Origin: Pseudomonas sp. PB106
GTDB lineage: Bacteria; Pseudomonadota; Gammaproteobacteria; Pseudomonadales; Pseudomonadaceae
Reading direction: 5' to 3'
Assembly (NCBI RefSeq): GCF_009764645.1
Contig: NZ_RWIM01000119.1
Span: forward strand, 1-64,000
DNA: 64,000 nt
Shown: piece after piece, positions 36,571 through 45,067 of the stretch
Layout: the number at the start of each line of letters is the position of its first letter
Numbering within the stretch: position 1 is the stretch's first letter
The notes under the pieces: generated by a model
What the model saw: only the letters and a program-made list of their open reading frames with translations
Databases searched by the model: none
Told to the model about the DNA's origin: nothing
Translations under genes and position numbers: made by a program

Positions 36571-37902
36571 TCAGTTCCTGATGGCCCAGAATTTCAGTTC
36601 AAGCTCGGCAAATTCGCCGGACACGTGGAACGCGAAACCGCCGGAGCGCTCGAGTTGTGCCAGGTCTTCGGAACTGAGTTCGAGGATGAAATAGGTTTTG
36701 TTCGAATGGAACGCGATCTGCCGCGGGGCCACCGGCAACGGTTTGACCTTGATCCCCGGCAAGTGCAGGTTGACCAGTTGGCGGATGCGCTCCACCGGGC
36801 CGACCTTGAGGTGCGCCGGCAAGCGCTGGCGCAGTTCTTCGGAGTCGCAGTTGGCACTGGCCGCCAGCACGAACGACGCCGAGCCAAGCAGTTTGTGGTC
36901 GTGCAACGGCGAAACGATGATGCCGTACTGACGCGCTTGCAGGATCAGTTCGATGGCGTGCTGTTCGAGCACCATCGACAACACCTGACGAATCGCTTCC
37001 ATCAGTTTGCGGAAGCTGCCGCCCTGATCGGCGTGGGAGTAGCGGCTGTCCAGGCGCGGACGTTTGCTCTCGCCGGAGAAGGTCGCCAGATCGCCGAGCA
37101 TGGTCAGCAGCGTGCGGTACAACTCTTCCGGGTGCACCTGCTCCAGACCGAGGTAGTGACGCAGCAGCAGTTCGGTACGGTTGATCAGTTGCAGCATCAT
37201 GAAGTCGCCGACTTCAGCGCCGCCGACCTTGCCGTTGGAGCGAATTCGCTCGGCAATGGTGTCGCCACGGTGGCTGAGCATGCTGATGACTTCTTTCAGG
37301 CACGACAGCAGGTAGCTGGAGGCGTGAGCCTGAATGTAGGTCGGGACGAAATCCGGATCGAGGCTGATCACGCCGTCGGGCGTGGTGTCGAGCACGTCGC
37401 AGATCTTCAGCTTCACGTAGGCCTGATCGCTCTGCTGTTCGCCGAGCAACAGTTTGAAGTCCGGGCGCCCGCAGCTGACCTGGCTGGCGGAATCGTCGCC
37501 AGCGTTGGAGTCGGCGACTTCGGCGTCGTACGCGGTGTAACGCGCGAGCACGTCGGATTGTTCTGGACGGCGTGACTCGATGTGGTTACCGGTGACCAGC
37601 GGCAGCGCCAGATAAATCGGTGTGTTGCCGGTGTTCGGCGGCACGTCCAGCGCCAGTGGCTCGGTGTTGCCACCGAGTTCGAACAGGCTGCCATCCGGAA
37701 GAATCCCCGAGGCTTCACTGATTACCAGTTTTCCCATGTTGAGGAACTGCAGGTCGATCTCCAGATTGAGGAAGCCCCAGGTGTAGCCACCCAGCAATTG
37801 CGTGCGGGTTTTCATCTGGTGATCGTAATAGCGATCGTTGTGCTGGAAGTGCTGCGGACGCAGCAGCATGCCTTCCTGCCAAATGACTTTATGAGTATTC
37901 AT
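36571..37902 (-). CDS. tssK: T6SS baseplate protein TssK
   Basis: A 443-aa TssK that links the baseplate to the TssLM membrane complex. The N-terminus NTHKVIWQEGMLLRPQHFQ and the stretch YLLSCLKEVISMLSHRGDTI are family-typical. The product is cytoplasmic. It lies between tssJ and tssL with 2-bp and 5-bp spacings, within one transcript. Confidence 0.95.
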   Translation of the reverse strand: MNTHKVIWQEGMLLRPQHFQHNDRYYDHQMKTRTQLLGGYTWGFLNLEIDLQFLNMGKLVISEASGILPDGSLFELGGNTEPLALDVPPNTGNTPIYLALPLVTGNHIESRRPEQSDVLARYTAYDAEVADSNAGDDSASQVSCGRPDFKLLLGEQQSDQAYVKLKICDVLDTTPDGVISLDPDFVPTYIQAHASSYLLSCLKEVISMLSHRGDTIAERIRSNGKVGGAEVGDFMMLQLINRTELLLRHYLGLEQVHPEELYRTLLTMLGDLATFSGESKRPRLDSRYSHADQGGSFRKLMEAIRQVLSMVLEQHAIELILQARQYGIIVSPLHDHKLLGSASFVLAASANCDSEELRQRLPAHLKVGPVERIRQLVNLHLPGIKVKPLPVAPRQIAFHSNKTYFILELSSEDLAQLERSGGFAFHVSGEFAELELKFWAIRN

Positions 37903-37904
37903 GG

Positions 37905-38414
37905 TCAGTCATCCGCCTTGGCGAGCACTTGATTGGTGTTACGGATGCCGGCCTGGTCCAGGGTCAGATCGACTTCGGTGATTTCCAGTGGCGTGATCTG
38001 TACCGTGTGGCGCCATTGGGTTTCCGGCAAGTCGCGGTAGGCGGCGAGAACGCCGACATAGCTACTGCCCTCTTCCACCTTGAGCTTCAGCTCCACGGTT
38101 TCGCCCGGGCGCAATTCGAGTTCTTCACTGGCCACCAGATCCGGGTTGAGGGATTCCTTGGCGCGCTCGTAGAGGCTGAAGAAATCAGCGTTCTCGAAAG
38201 TCACCGGATGCTTGAGTTCGAACAGACGCACCACCACTGGCGATGGGCGGCCGTTGAGGTCCAGGTTCAACTGATCGCTGCCGGTGAGTTTCAGGTTGAT
38301 CTTGGTCACTTTCGAGTACGGCGACAGCGACGAGCAACCGGCGAGCAACACCAGCACGGTGAGCGCAGTCAGCGTCTTGAAAAAAGCGGTCGAGCGGCGA
38401 GACATGCGCATCAT
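37905..38414 (-). CDS. tssJ: T6SS outer-membrane lipoprotein TssJ
   Basis: A 169-aa lipoprotein (signal helix, lipobox LLAGC, Cys27 counted from the start used) that ties TssM to the outer membrane. The mature domain shows the TssJ beta-sandwich pattern (RPSPVVVRLFELKHPVTFENADFF, LRPGETVELKLKVEEG). The ATG at 38414 overlaps the fha stop (ATGA); an alternative ATG lies at 38405. Confidence 0.93.
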   Translation of the reverse strand: MMRMSRRSTAFFKTLTALTVLVLLAGCSSLSPYSKVTKINLKLTGSDQLNLDLNGRPSPVVVRLFELKHPVTFENADFFSLYERAKESLNPDLVASEELELRPGETVELKLKVEEGSSYVGVLAAYRDLPETQWRHTVQITPLEITEVDLTLDQAGIRNTNQVLAKADD

Positions 38415-39607
38415 CCTTGGTGGTCGGTGTGGAGGGTGGAGATCAGGCGAATCTGTTCTTCGTAGGCCTGGGCGAAGTCGCGGGCCAGCAGACGCTCGCT
38501 CCAGTCATCGTCCTGACGCAGTGCCTGGTGATAACGGCCGAACGCTCTCCAGCGCCCGCCCGACGTGGCGATCAACGGCTTGCTGTCGCGCTCGAAACGC
38601 AGCGTCAGTTGCTCCGGCGAAAAGTGTTCTAACGTGCCGCGCACGGCCGCGCGGCTGGCAGTCAGCAGTGCCACCTGATGCGCCTGCAGATCGCGGAACG
38701 CACGGGAGATGGCTTGCTCGGCGGGCAGGTGGCCGGGCTTGCTTGGCTGCAACAGAATCTGCAGCGCTTCGCTCGGATCGACGGCGAATTTCAGCGGATT
38801 CTTGTTGGTGCCTTGCACGGTGGTCTGGGCCAGACGCAGTTCGTTTTTCAGCTCGGAACGGGTGCGCAGGCTCTGTTGCAAACCGCCGATGCTCTGACGC
38901 AGCAAGCGCGCGGCGTTCAGCGCCAAGGCTTCGCGCTCGTCGTGGCTGAGGCCTTTGACATCCACGCCCAGCGCAGCGCCGAAGTGCTCCCAGAAACCTT
39001 CGCTCTGACGCTCGACGGCTTTCGGTGCCGGAGCGGGCTCAGGTTCGGCGGGGGCGGCGATCAGCTCCGGCACCATCAGGCTTTCCATGTCGATGCGCGC
39101 GTAGTCGGCACGCTGACGGGAGTCCTCAGGCTTGGTGTTAGGCGCGAGCAGTTCGTCGATTTCCGAGTACACACGCTCTTGCTGTTCGAGGGCATTGAGC
39201 GGGTCGAGGTCGAGGAACGCGTCGTCCGGGATGATGCTGCCGGCGGGGCGCGGACGCCCGGCTTCACCGTCGAAAGTCGCGGGATCGCGCACTAGCCGCG
39301 CGCGTATCTCGAAGTCACCGAGCACGTAGGTGCTGCCGTGCTCGATACGCACCGGTTCGCCTTTGTGCAGGCGTGCGCCGCTGTCACCGTCCTGCACACC
39401 GTTGCTGCTGGTGTCGGTCAGGAAGAAAGTGCCCTCGCGGTAGCTGACAATCGCGTGGTGATTGGACAAGTGACGCTTGCGGTCAGGGATGATCCAGTCG
39501 CAGTCCTCGCCCCGCCCGATCACGCCGCCGGCCTGTTTAAAGGTCTTCTGGCACAACTCGGAGGGCACGAACTGCTTGGTGTTCAGCATTTCGAAAACCA
39601 ATTCCAT
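38411..39607 (-). CDS. fha: T6SS FHA-domain protein (Fha/TagH)
   Basis: A 398-aa protein with an N-terminal FHA phosphothreonine-binding domain (GGVIGRGEDCDWIIPDRK, HLSNHHAIVSY, DTSSNGV, about residues 25-75), a variable acidic linker and a C-terminal TagH-type domain (PLKFAVDPSEALQILLQP, GHLPAEQAISRAFRDLQAHQ). It is expected to be the substrate and sensor of the nearby PpkA/PppA pair in post-translational activation of the T6SS. Confidence 0.93.
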   Translation of the reverse strand: MELVFEMLNTKQFVPSELCQKTFKQAGGVIGRGEDCDWIIPDRKRHLSNHHAIVSYREGTFFLTDTSSNGVQDGDSGARLHKGEPVRIEHGSTYVLGDFEIRARLVRDPATFDGEAGRPRPAGSIIPDDAFLDLDPLNALEQQERVYSEIDELLAPNTKPEDSRQRADYARIDMESLMVPELIAAPAEPEPAPAPKAVERQSEGFWEHFGAALGVDVKGLSHDEREALALNAARLLRQSIGGLQQSLRTRSELKNELRLAQTTVQGTNKNPLKFAVDPSEALQILLQPSKPGHLPAEQAISRAFRDLQAHQVALLTASRAAVRGTLEHFSPEQLTLRFERDSKPLIATSGGRWRAFGRYHQALRQDDDWSERLLARDFAQAYEEQIRLISTLHTDHQG

Positions 39608-39625
39608 GTTTGATGCTCCTTGCGG

Positions 39626-39766
39626 TCACTTGCCGCGATTGACCGCTTGCGGATCACCCAACGGGCGATAGTCGTTGTCGTTGAATTTGTAATTGCCGCT
39701 ACAGCCGCCAAGGCCGCATAGAACGACGAGGGTCAGCAGGACAGCGTGCCAGTGACGAACAGACAT
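39626..39766 (-). CDS. 46-aa T6SS-associated lipoprotein (orfX-like)
   Basis: A very small gene. The product starts MSVRHWHAVLLTLVVLC, has lipobox LGGC (Cys22), and a mature part of only 25 residues ending DPQAVNRGK. A Shine-Dalgarno GGAG lies 8 nt upstream of the ATG. It sits between the sigma54 activator and fha, the place of the small 'orfX' in P. aeruginosa HSI-II, so it is probably a conserved member of this operon type. Its function is unknown; a 25-residue tethered peptide might assist TssJ/TssM, but this is speculative. Confidence 0.85.
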   Translation of the reverse strand: MSVRHWHAVLLTLVVLCGLGGCSGNYKFNDNDYRPLGDPQAVNRGK

Positions 39767-39859
39767 CAGAGGGTCTCCAGGTGTAGACAAAGCACAAAGC
39801 GCCGACCCTTGCGGGCGGCGCTGAAATAGTTTTTTGAGGTGAAATCGATGAGCGTTTGC

Positions 39860-41380
39860 CTAGCCATCGAAATCCCCCAGATTGATGTTCAGACGGCCGA
39901 GGCGGTACAGCAGCGTGCGCCGAGGCAGGCCCAGTTCGCGGGCCGCGAGGGTCTGGTTGCCGTCATTTTTGCGCAGGCAATCGAGCAACAAAGTGCGCTC
40001 GACCTGCTCCAGACGTTCGCGCAGATTCAAATGGCTGTTGTCTTCCAGCACCGGTTCCATGCGCAGGGAGAAATGCTCGGCGAGCAACTCGCCGCCCTCG
40101 CACAACAGCACCGCGCGCTCGACCAACGCCTTGAGTTCGCGGACGTTGCCGGGGAAGGTGTAACCGCCCAGATGCTCCAGCGCTGCGTCCGACCAGCGCA
40201 CCGGATCACGCTGCAAATACGTGCAGGTCTTCTCGGCGAAATGCTGGGCCAGTTCGAGGATGTCGCCTTCGCGCTGACGCAGCGCCGGCAGCTCGATCGG
40301 GAATTGCGCGAGGCGGTAGTACAAGTCCTCGCGGAATTTGCCTTCGCTGACCAGCGTCGACAGATCGCGGTGGGTGGCGGCGATGATGCGCACGTCGATC
40401 TTGTGCGTGTCGTTGGAACCCAGCGGACGGATCTCGCCTTCCTGCAACACGCGCAGAATCTTCGCTTGCAGCGACAGCGGCATGTCGCCGATCTCGTCGA
40501 GCAACAGCGTGCCGCCATTGGCCGCGTCGAACAGCCCGGCGCGGTCGCGGTCGGCGCCGGTGAAGGCACCTTTGCGATAGCCAAACAGCTCGCTTTCCAG
40601 CAGGTTTTCCGGGACCGCCGCGCAGTTCTGCACGATGAACGCCTGGGAACGGCGCGGGCCACAATCGTGAATGGCCCGGGCGACGACTTCCTTGCCAGTA
40701 CCGGTTTCGCCACGCAGCAACACGGTGTACGGGCTGTGCAGCACTTTGCTGATCAGCGAATGGGTCTGGCGCATCGCCGCACTTTTGCCGATCAGGCCAT
40801 AACCACTGATGCTCGGCACACTGCGCGCGACCGTGGCCGATTGCGCCAGCGGCTGACGCAAGCGTTGCAGCAGGTGCAATTGACCGAGCACGAACGAGCC
40901 GAGCTGGCCGAGGGAATCAGCAAAACCTTGCAGATCGGTACGACGACGGCTGGCGCACAGCAGCAGACCTTCGACAGCCTTGTTTCGATTGACCAGCGGC
41001 ACGCACAGCAACGACTGCCACGGCGACGCCGCTGCCGGCAGGAAACTGGTTTCGTGCAGGCTGCCACTCAAGTCGTCGAGGCACACCACGCGGTTCTGGC
41101 ACAGGGCGAATTGCAGCAGTTGTTCACCGTTGTAATCCGCCGGCAGGCTCGCCGCCTCGCGCGGCTGCAGCGCGCCGTCGAGGCACTCGGCGTTCATCCC
41201 CAGGCAGGTGTGGGTGGCGTCGAGCAGATACAGCTGCGTGAGTTCGCATCCGCTCAGCTCGGCCAAGCCGCGCACGAAGTCACCCAGCAACGCAGCACCG
41301 TCCGCCGCCCGCGACAGGCTGGCGAATTGCGCCAGCAACGCTTCGGCATAAACCAGTGGCTGCGGCACCTGAGTGAACAT
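39860..41380 (-). CDS. Sigma54-dependent T6SS activator (Sfa/VasH-like)
   Basis: A 506-aa enhancer-binding protein. It has an N-terminal GAF-like sensing region (about 15-170), an AAA+ domain with Walker A GETGTGKE (224-231) and the sigma54-contacting loop GAFTGA (near 298), and a C-terminal Fis-type HTH (NQTLAARELGLPRRTLLYRL). The ATG at 41380 with AGGTGG 5 nt upstream is preferred to the GTG at 41389. It lies immediately after clpV, as Sfa2 does in HSI-II. It likely activates sigma54 promoters of this system, such as the one upstream of tssA. Confidence 0.93.
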   Translation of the reverse strand: MFTQVPQPLVYAEALLAQFASLSRAADGAALLGDFVRGLAELSGCELTQLYLLDATHTCLGMNAECLDGALQPREAASLPADYNGEQLLQFALCQNRVVCLDDLSGSLHETSFLPAAASPWQSLLCVPLVNRNKAVEGLLLCASRRRTDLQGFADSLGQLGSFVLGQLHLLQRLRQPLAQSATVARSVPSISGYGLIGKSAAMRQTHSLISKVLHSPYTVLLRGETGTGKEVVARAIHDCGPRRSQAFIVQNCAAVPENLLESELFGYRKGAFTGADRDRAGLFDAANGGTLLLDEIGDMPLSLQAKILRVLQEGEIRPLGSNDTHKIDVRIIAATHRDLSTLVSEGKFREDLYYRLAQFPIELPALRQREGDILELAQHFAEKTCTYLQRDPVRWSDAALEHLGGYTFPGNVRELKALVERAVLLCEGGELLAEHFSLRMEPVLEDNSHLNLRERLEQVERTLLLDCLRKNDGNQTLAARELGLPRRTLLYRLGRLNINLGDFDG

Positions 41381-41390
41381 CACGCCCACC

Positions 41391-44048
41391 TCAGGCGAAC
41401 TCGCACGTCACGCTGGCTTCACCGTCGAGCGTGGCATGCACACGCTTGAGGCTTTCACCGGTGGCCATGGCGTCGAGCAGACGATCCGCCACCAGCGGCA
41501 GCACGTGCTGGTCGAGCAGATGGTCGATCAGGCGCGCACCGCTTTCGCTTTGCGTGCAACGCTCGGACAGATGATCGACGAGGTTCTGGCACCAGCTGAA
41601 ATCCAGCTGACGACGGTTGAGACGCTCGCCGAGACGACCGAGTTTGATCTCGATCAGCTCGCGCAGCACCGGGCCGCCGACCGGGTAGTACGGCACCACT
41701 TTCATCCGCGCCAGCAGCGCTGGTTTGAAGTGTTTGCTGAGTACCGGGCGAATGGTTTCTTCGAGGACTTCAGCGGTCGGGCGTGCGCCGTTTTCGCAGA
41801 GGTCGCTGATCTTGTCGCTACCGAGGTTCGAGGTCATCAGGATCAACGTGTTGCGGAAGTCGATCTCGCGACCTTCGCCGTCGTTGGCCACACCTTTGTC
41901 GAAGATTTGGTAGAACAGGTTGAGCACGTCCGGGTCAGCCTTCTCGACTTCATCGAGCAGCACCACCGAATACGGTTTCTGCCGCACGGCTTCGGTAAGC
42001 ATGCCGCCCTCGCCGTAACCGACGTAGCCCGGTGGCGCGCCGATCAGACGGGAGACGGTGTGCTTCTCCTGAAATTCGGACATGTTGATAGTGGTGATGA
42101 AACGGTCGCCGCCGTACAGCAAGTCAGCCAAGGCCAATGCGGTTTCGGTTTTACCCACACCACTCGGGCCGACCAGCAGGAACACGCCGACCGGGGCATC
42201 AGGTTTGTTCAGGCCGGCAGCGGTGGCGCGCATCGAGCGATCCAGTGCATGCACGGCTTGTTCCTGACCACGAATGCGCGTGCGCAGGTCGGTGGCGAAA
42301 CTGGCGACTTTGGCGTTGTGTTCGCGGGCCAGTTGCGCCAACGGCACACCGGTCCAGGCGCTGATCACTTCGGCGACCAGACGCGGGCACACCTCGAAAC
42401 TGACCAGACGTTCTTTGACCTGGGCCGCAGTCAGGGCGCTGTGGGTTTCGTTGAGTTGGGCTTCCAGCGCTTCGACGCTCTGGCCTTCTTCCACTTCGGC
42501 AGCGATGGTTTCGATCACCGTACCTTCGGCGTCTTCTTCAACGCTGACGGTCCCCTCGACGGCGGCGGCTTCGCGAGCCTTGGCCAGTTGCTGACGCAGT
42601 TCCAGCAGGCGTTCGGCCAGTTGCTTCTGCTCAGTCCACAGGGTTTCCAGCGCGACCATTTCGTCTTCGGCTTCGTCAAGACGAGCTTCCAGAGCATCCA
42701 GCGCTTCGTGATCGATCAGCAGACCGGCCTCGGCATCGCGGCGCAGCGCCTGACGCTGACGGCCACCTTCAGCCAGTTCGCCACGCAGGCGCTCAAGGCT
42801 TTCCGGGGCGGCGGCGAGGCTGATGCGTACGCGGGCGCACGCGGTGTCGAGAACGTCGACGGCTTTGTCCGGCAGTTGCCGACCGGCCAGGTAACGTGCG
42901 GACAATTCCGCCGCCGAGACCACCGCGTCATCACGCAGGTAGATGCCGTGGCTCTTCTCGTAAACCTGCGCCAGACCACGAAGGATGGTCACCGCTTCGC
43001 TGACGGTCGGTTCGTGCAGTTGCACTGGTTGGAAACGACGGGCCAGCGCCGGGTCCTTCTCGAAGTATTTCTTGTACTCAGCCCAGGTGGTGGCGGCGAT
43101 GGTGCGCAGCTCGCCACGGGCCAGTGCCGGTTTCAGCAAGTTGGCCGCATCGGAACCGCCAGCGTTGCCGCCCGCGCCGATCAGGGTGTGGGCTTCGTCG
43201 ATGAACAGAATGATCGGTTTCGGCGAGGCTTTGACTTCGTCGATCACGCCTTTGAGGCGACGTTCAAATTCACCTTTTACACTGGCGCCGGCCTGCAACA
43301 GGCCCATGTCCAGCGAGAGCAGTTCAACGCCCTTGAGCACTTGCGGCACTTCACCGGCAGCGATGCGCGAAGCCAGGCCTTCGACGATGGCGGTCTTGCC
43401 GACACCGGCCTCACCGACGACGATCGGGTTGTTCTTGCGGCGACGGGCGAGGATGTCGACCATCTGCCGGATCGCGCCGTCACGGCACAGCACCGGATCG
43501 AGTTTGCCGTCGCGGGCCTGTTCGGTCAGGTTGTGGGTGAAGCGTTGCAACAGCGATTCGCCTTGGGCCGCTGGTTTGCCATTGGCAGCCGGTTGCTCCT
43601 GTTGCGACAGGGCAAATTCCTTCAGGCGATCGATGTTCAGTTTGGCGAGCAGCGGCTGATAACGGCTGCCGGCGTAGCGCATCGGATTGCGCAGCAGCGC
43701 AAGGATCAGTGCGGCGTCTTCGACCTGGGTCTGGCCCAGTTCGAGGTTGGCCACCAGCAGCGCGTCTTGCAGCCATTGCACCAGTTCCGGGGCGAATACC
43801 GGGTTGCGCGAGGCGCTGTGTTCAACCCGCGATTGCAGCGCGGCACTCAGTTCGCCGGCGTCCACATCTGCATCTTGCAGCGCACGCGACAGTAAGCCGT
43901 TCGGACGCTCCAGCAAGCCGAGCAGCAAGTCTTCGACAAGGATCTTGCTGCCGCCACGGGCCACGCAACGCTCGGCCGAACGTTCCAGATCACGACGGGT
44001 TTCGGCGTCCAGCGCCTGGATGAGTTGTTGCAGGTCTACGTTGATCAT
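41391..44048 (-). CDS. clpV: T6SS ATPase ClpV (TssH)
   Basis: An 885-aa Clp/Hsp100 AAA+ unfoldase that disassembles contracted TssBC sheath. It has an N-terminal sheath-binding domain (1-145), Walker A GEAGVGKT (212-219) with Walker B ILFIDEAHTLIGAGG, a middle coiled-coil, and a second Walker A GPSGVGKT near 630 with VVLLDEVEKAD. Both ATPase sites look intact. It lies 11 bp after tssG. Confidence 0.96.
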   Translation of the reverse strand: MINVDLQQLIQALDAETRRDLERSAERCVARGGSKILVEDLLLGLLERPNGLLSRALQDADVDAGELSAALQSRVEHSASRNPVFAPELVQWLQDALLVANLELGQTQVEDAALILALLRNPMRYAGSRYQPLLAKLNIDRLKEFALSQQEQPAANGKPAAQGESLLQRFTHNLTEQARDGKLDPVLCRDGAIRQMVDILARRRKNNPIVVGEAGVGKTAIVEGLASRIAAGEVPQVLKGVELLSLDMGLLQAGASVKGEFERRLKGVIDEVKASPKPIILFIDEAHTLIGAGGNAGGSDAANLLKPALARGELRTIAATTWAEYKKYFEKDPALARRFQPVQLHEPTVSEAVTILRGLAQVYEKSHGIYLRDDAVVSAAELSARYLAGRQLPDKAVDVLDTACARVRISLAAAPESLERLRGELAEGGRQRQALRRDAEAGLLIDHEALDALEARLDEAEDEMVALETLWTEQKQLAERLLELRQQLAKAREAAAVEGTVSVEEDAEGTVIETIAAEVEEGQSVEALEAQLNETHSALTAAQVKERLVSFEVCPRLVAEVISAWTGVPLAQLAREHNAKVASFATDLRTRIRGQEQAVHALDRSMRATAAGLNKPDAPVGVFLLVGPSGVGKTETALALADLLYGGDRFITTINMSEFQEKHTVSRLIGAPPGYVGYGEGGMLTEAVRQKPYSVVLLDEVEKADPDVLNLFYQIFDKGVANDGEGREIDFRNTLILMTSNLGSDKISDLCENGARPTAEVLEETIRPVLSKHFKPALLARMKVVPYYPVGGPVLRELIEIKLGRLGERLNRRQLDFSWCQNLVDHLSERCTQSESGARLIDHLLDQHVLPLVADRLLDAMATGESLKRVHATLDGEASVTCEFA

Positions 44049-44059
44049 GGCTCACGTCC

Positions 44060-45067
44060 TTAATGAATTTTGCTGCCCAGGGTCACCACGCCGTCCGCTT
44101 TCTCGCGGCCCAGCCAACTGGTCCAACCGAGGCGACAGGCGTTCTGCTCACCGATGCGCAGTTCGCGGATTTCTTCCTGGCGCAAGACCAGGCGAATGTC
44201 GTAATCGAGCGGGTCACGCAAGGTGAACCGCACCAGCGCGCAGAGCGGCTGGTAACCGAAACCGATCGGCAGGAATTCATGGAATCGCTGCCAGTCGAGT
44301 TCGGTGATGTGAATGCGGAATTTGCCGCTGCGGTCGCGCACGTGCTCGCCGAGCACGAGGTCTTCACCGAGCAGGCTGTTGGCGCGGCCCAAACGATTGC
44401 GCTGTTCTTCGAGAATTTCCACGCGGCGTTCGATGCACTGCTCGATGACCAGGTCTTCGTGCTTGAAGTAGTAACGCAGCACGGCTTCGATCAACGCCGC
44501 CGAGTGCGCCCGCAAACTGAGCAAACCGAGGTACGGCAGCAGGCGTTTCCAGTTGAGTTCCTTGGCCTTGCGGATCTCGTCGCCGCCCAGACCGATCAGG
44601 GCAAACAGTTGCGAGGAAAACGGGTCAATCGCGCCGCTCTGGAAGCTCGCGCGGTAACGATATTTGCGCCAGATCGGCAGCATCAGCCGTTGCAGGCGAT
44701 GGTGGAACAGGTCAAGGAAGTTGCGCGTCGGGTTGCCGTCTTCGCTGTCGCCCAAGGCTTGTTCGCCATAGAACGCCGGCAACGGCGAGCCGGAACCGAC
44801 CAGGCCGATCAGGTTGAAACGCATGCGCGCGCGCATCTGGCCGTGCTCTTCGAAGAACTCGACGCGATCGACGTCGCTGCGCGGAAAACCGAGGCTCGGG
44901 TTGGCCTGGAACTCGACCTGATCGTACAGATCGTCTTCGCTCAGATGCGGGTGTGCCTCGCGCAGCCGGTCGATCACCAGCAGCACGGCCTGAAACAGCG
45001 AGTACTCGCGTATTACCTTGGTCAGCCCGCTTAAAGCAGGGGCTGCAGGCCCATACGTGGTGTCCAT
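44060..45067 (-). CDS. tssG: T6SS baseplate protein TssG
   Basis: A 335-aa TssG (VasB/ImpH family), a wedge component of the baseplate with TssE, TssF and TssK. Typical stretches are YSLFQAVLLVIDRLREAHP, VEFQANPSLGFPRSDVDRV, MRFNLIGLVGSGSPLPAFY and HHRLQRLMLPIWRKYRYR. Its start lies 37 bp inside the end of tssF, implying translational coupling. Confidence 0.95.
   Translation of the reverse strand: MDTTYGPAAPALSGLTKVIREYSLFQAVLLVIDRLREAHPHLSEDDLYDQVEFQANPSLGFPRSDVDRVEFFEEHGQMRARMRFNLIGLVGSGSPLPAFYGEQALGDSEDGNPTRNFLDLFHHRLQRLMLPIWRKYRYRASFQSGAIDPFSSQLFALIGLGGDEIRKAKELNWKRLLPYLGLLSLRAHSAALIEAVLRYYFKHEDLVIEQCIERRVEILEEQRNRLGRANSLLGEDLVLGEHVRDRSGKFRIHITELDWQRFHEFLPIGFGYQPLCALVRFTLRDPLDYDIRLVLRQEEIRELRIGEQNACRLGWTSWLGREKADGVVTLGSKIH

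Noticed and set aside
41373-43895. 840-codon plus-strand frame opposite clpV
   Set aside because: Antisense shadow of clpV; the ClpV motifs are on the minus strand.
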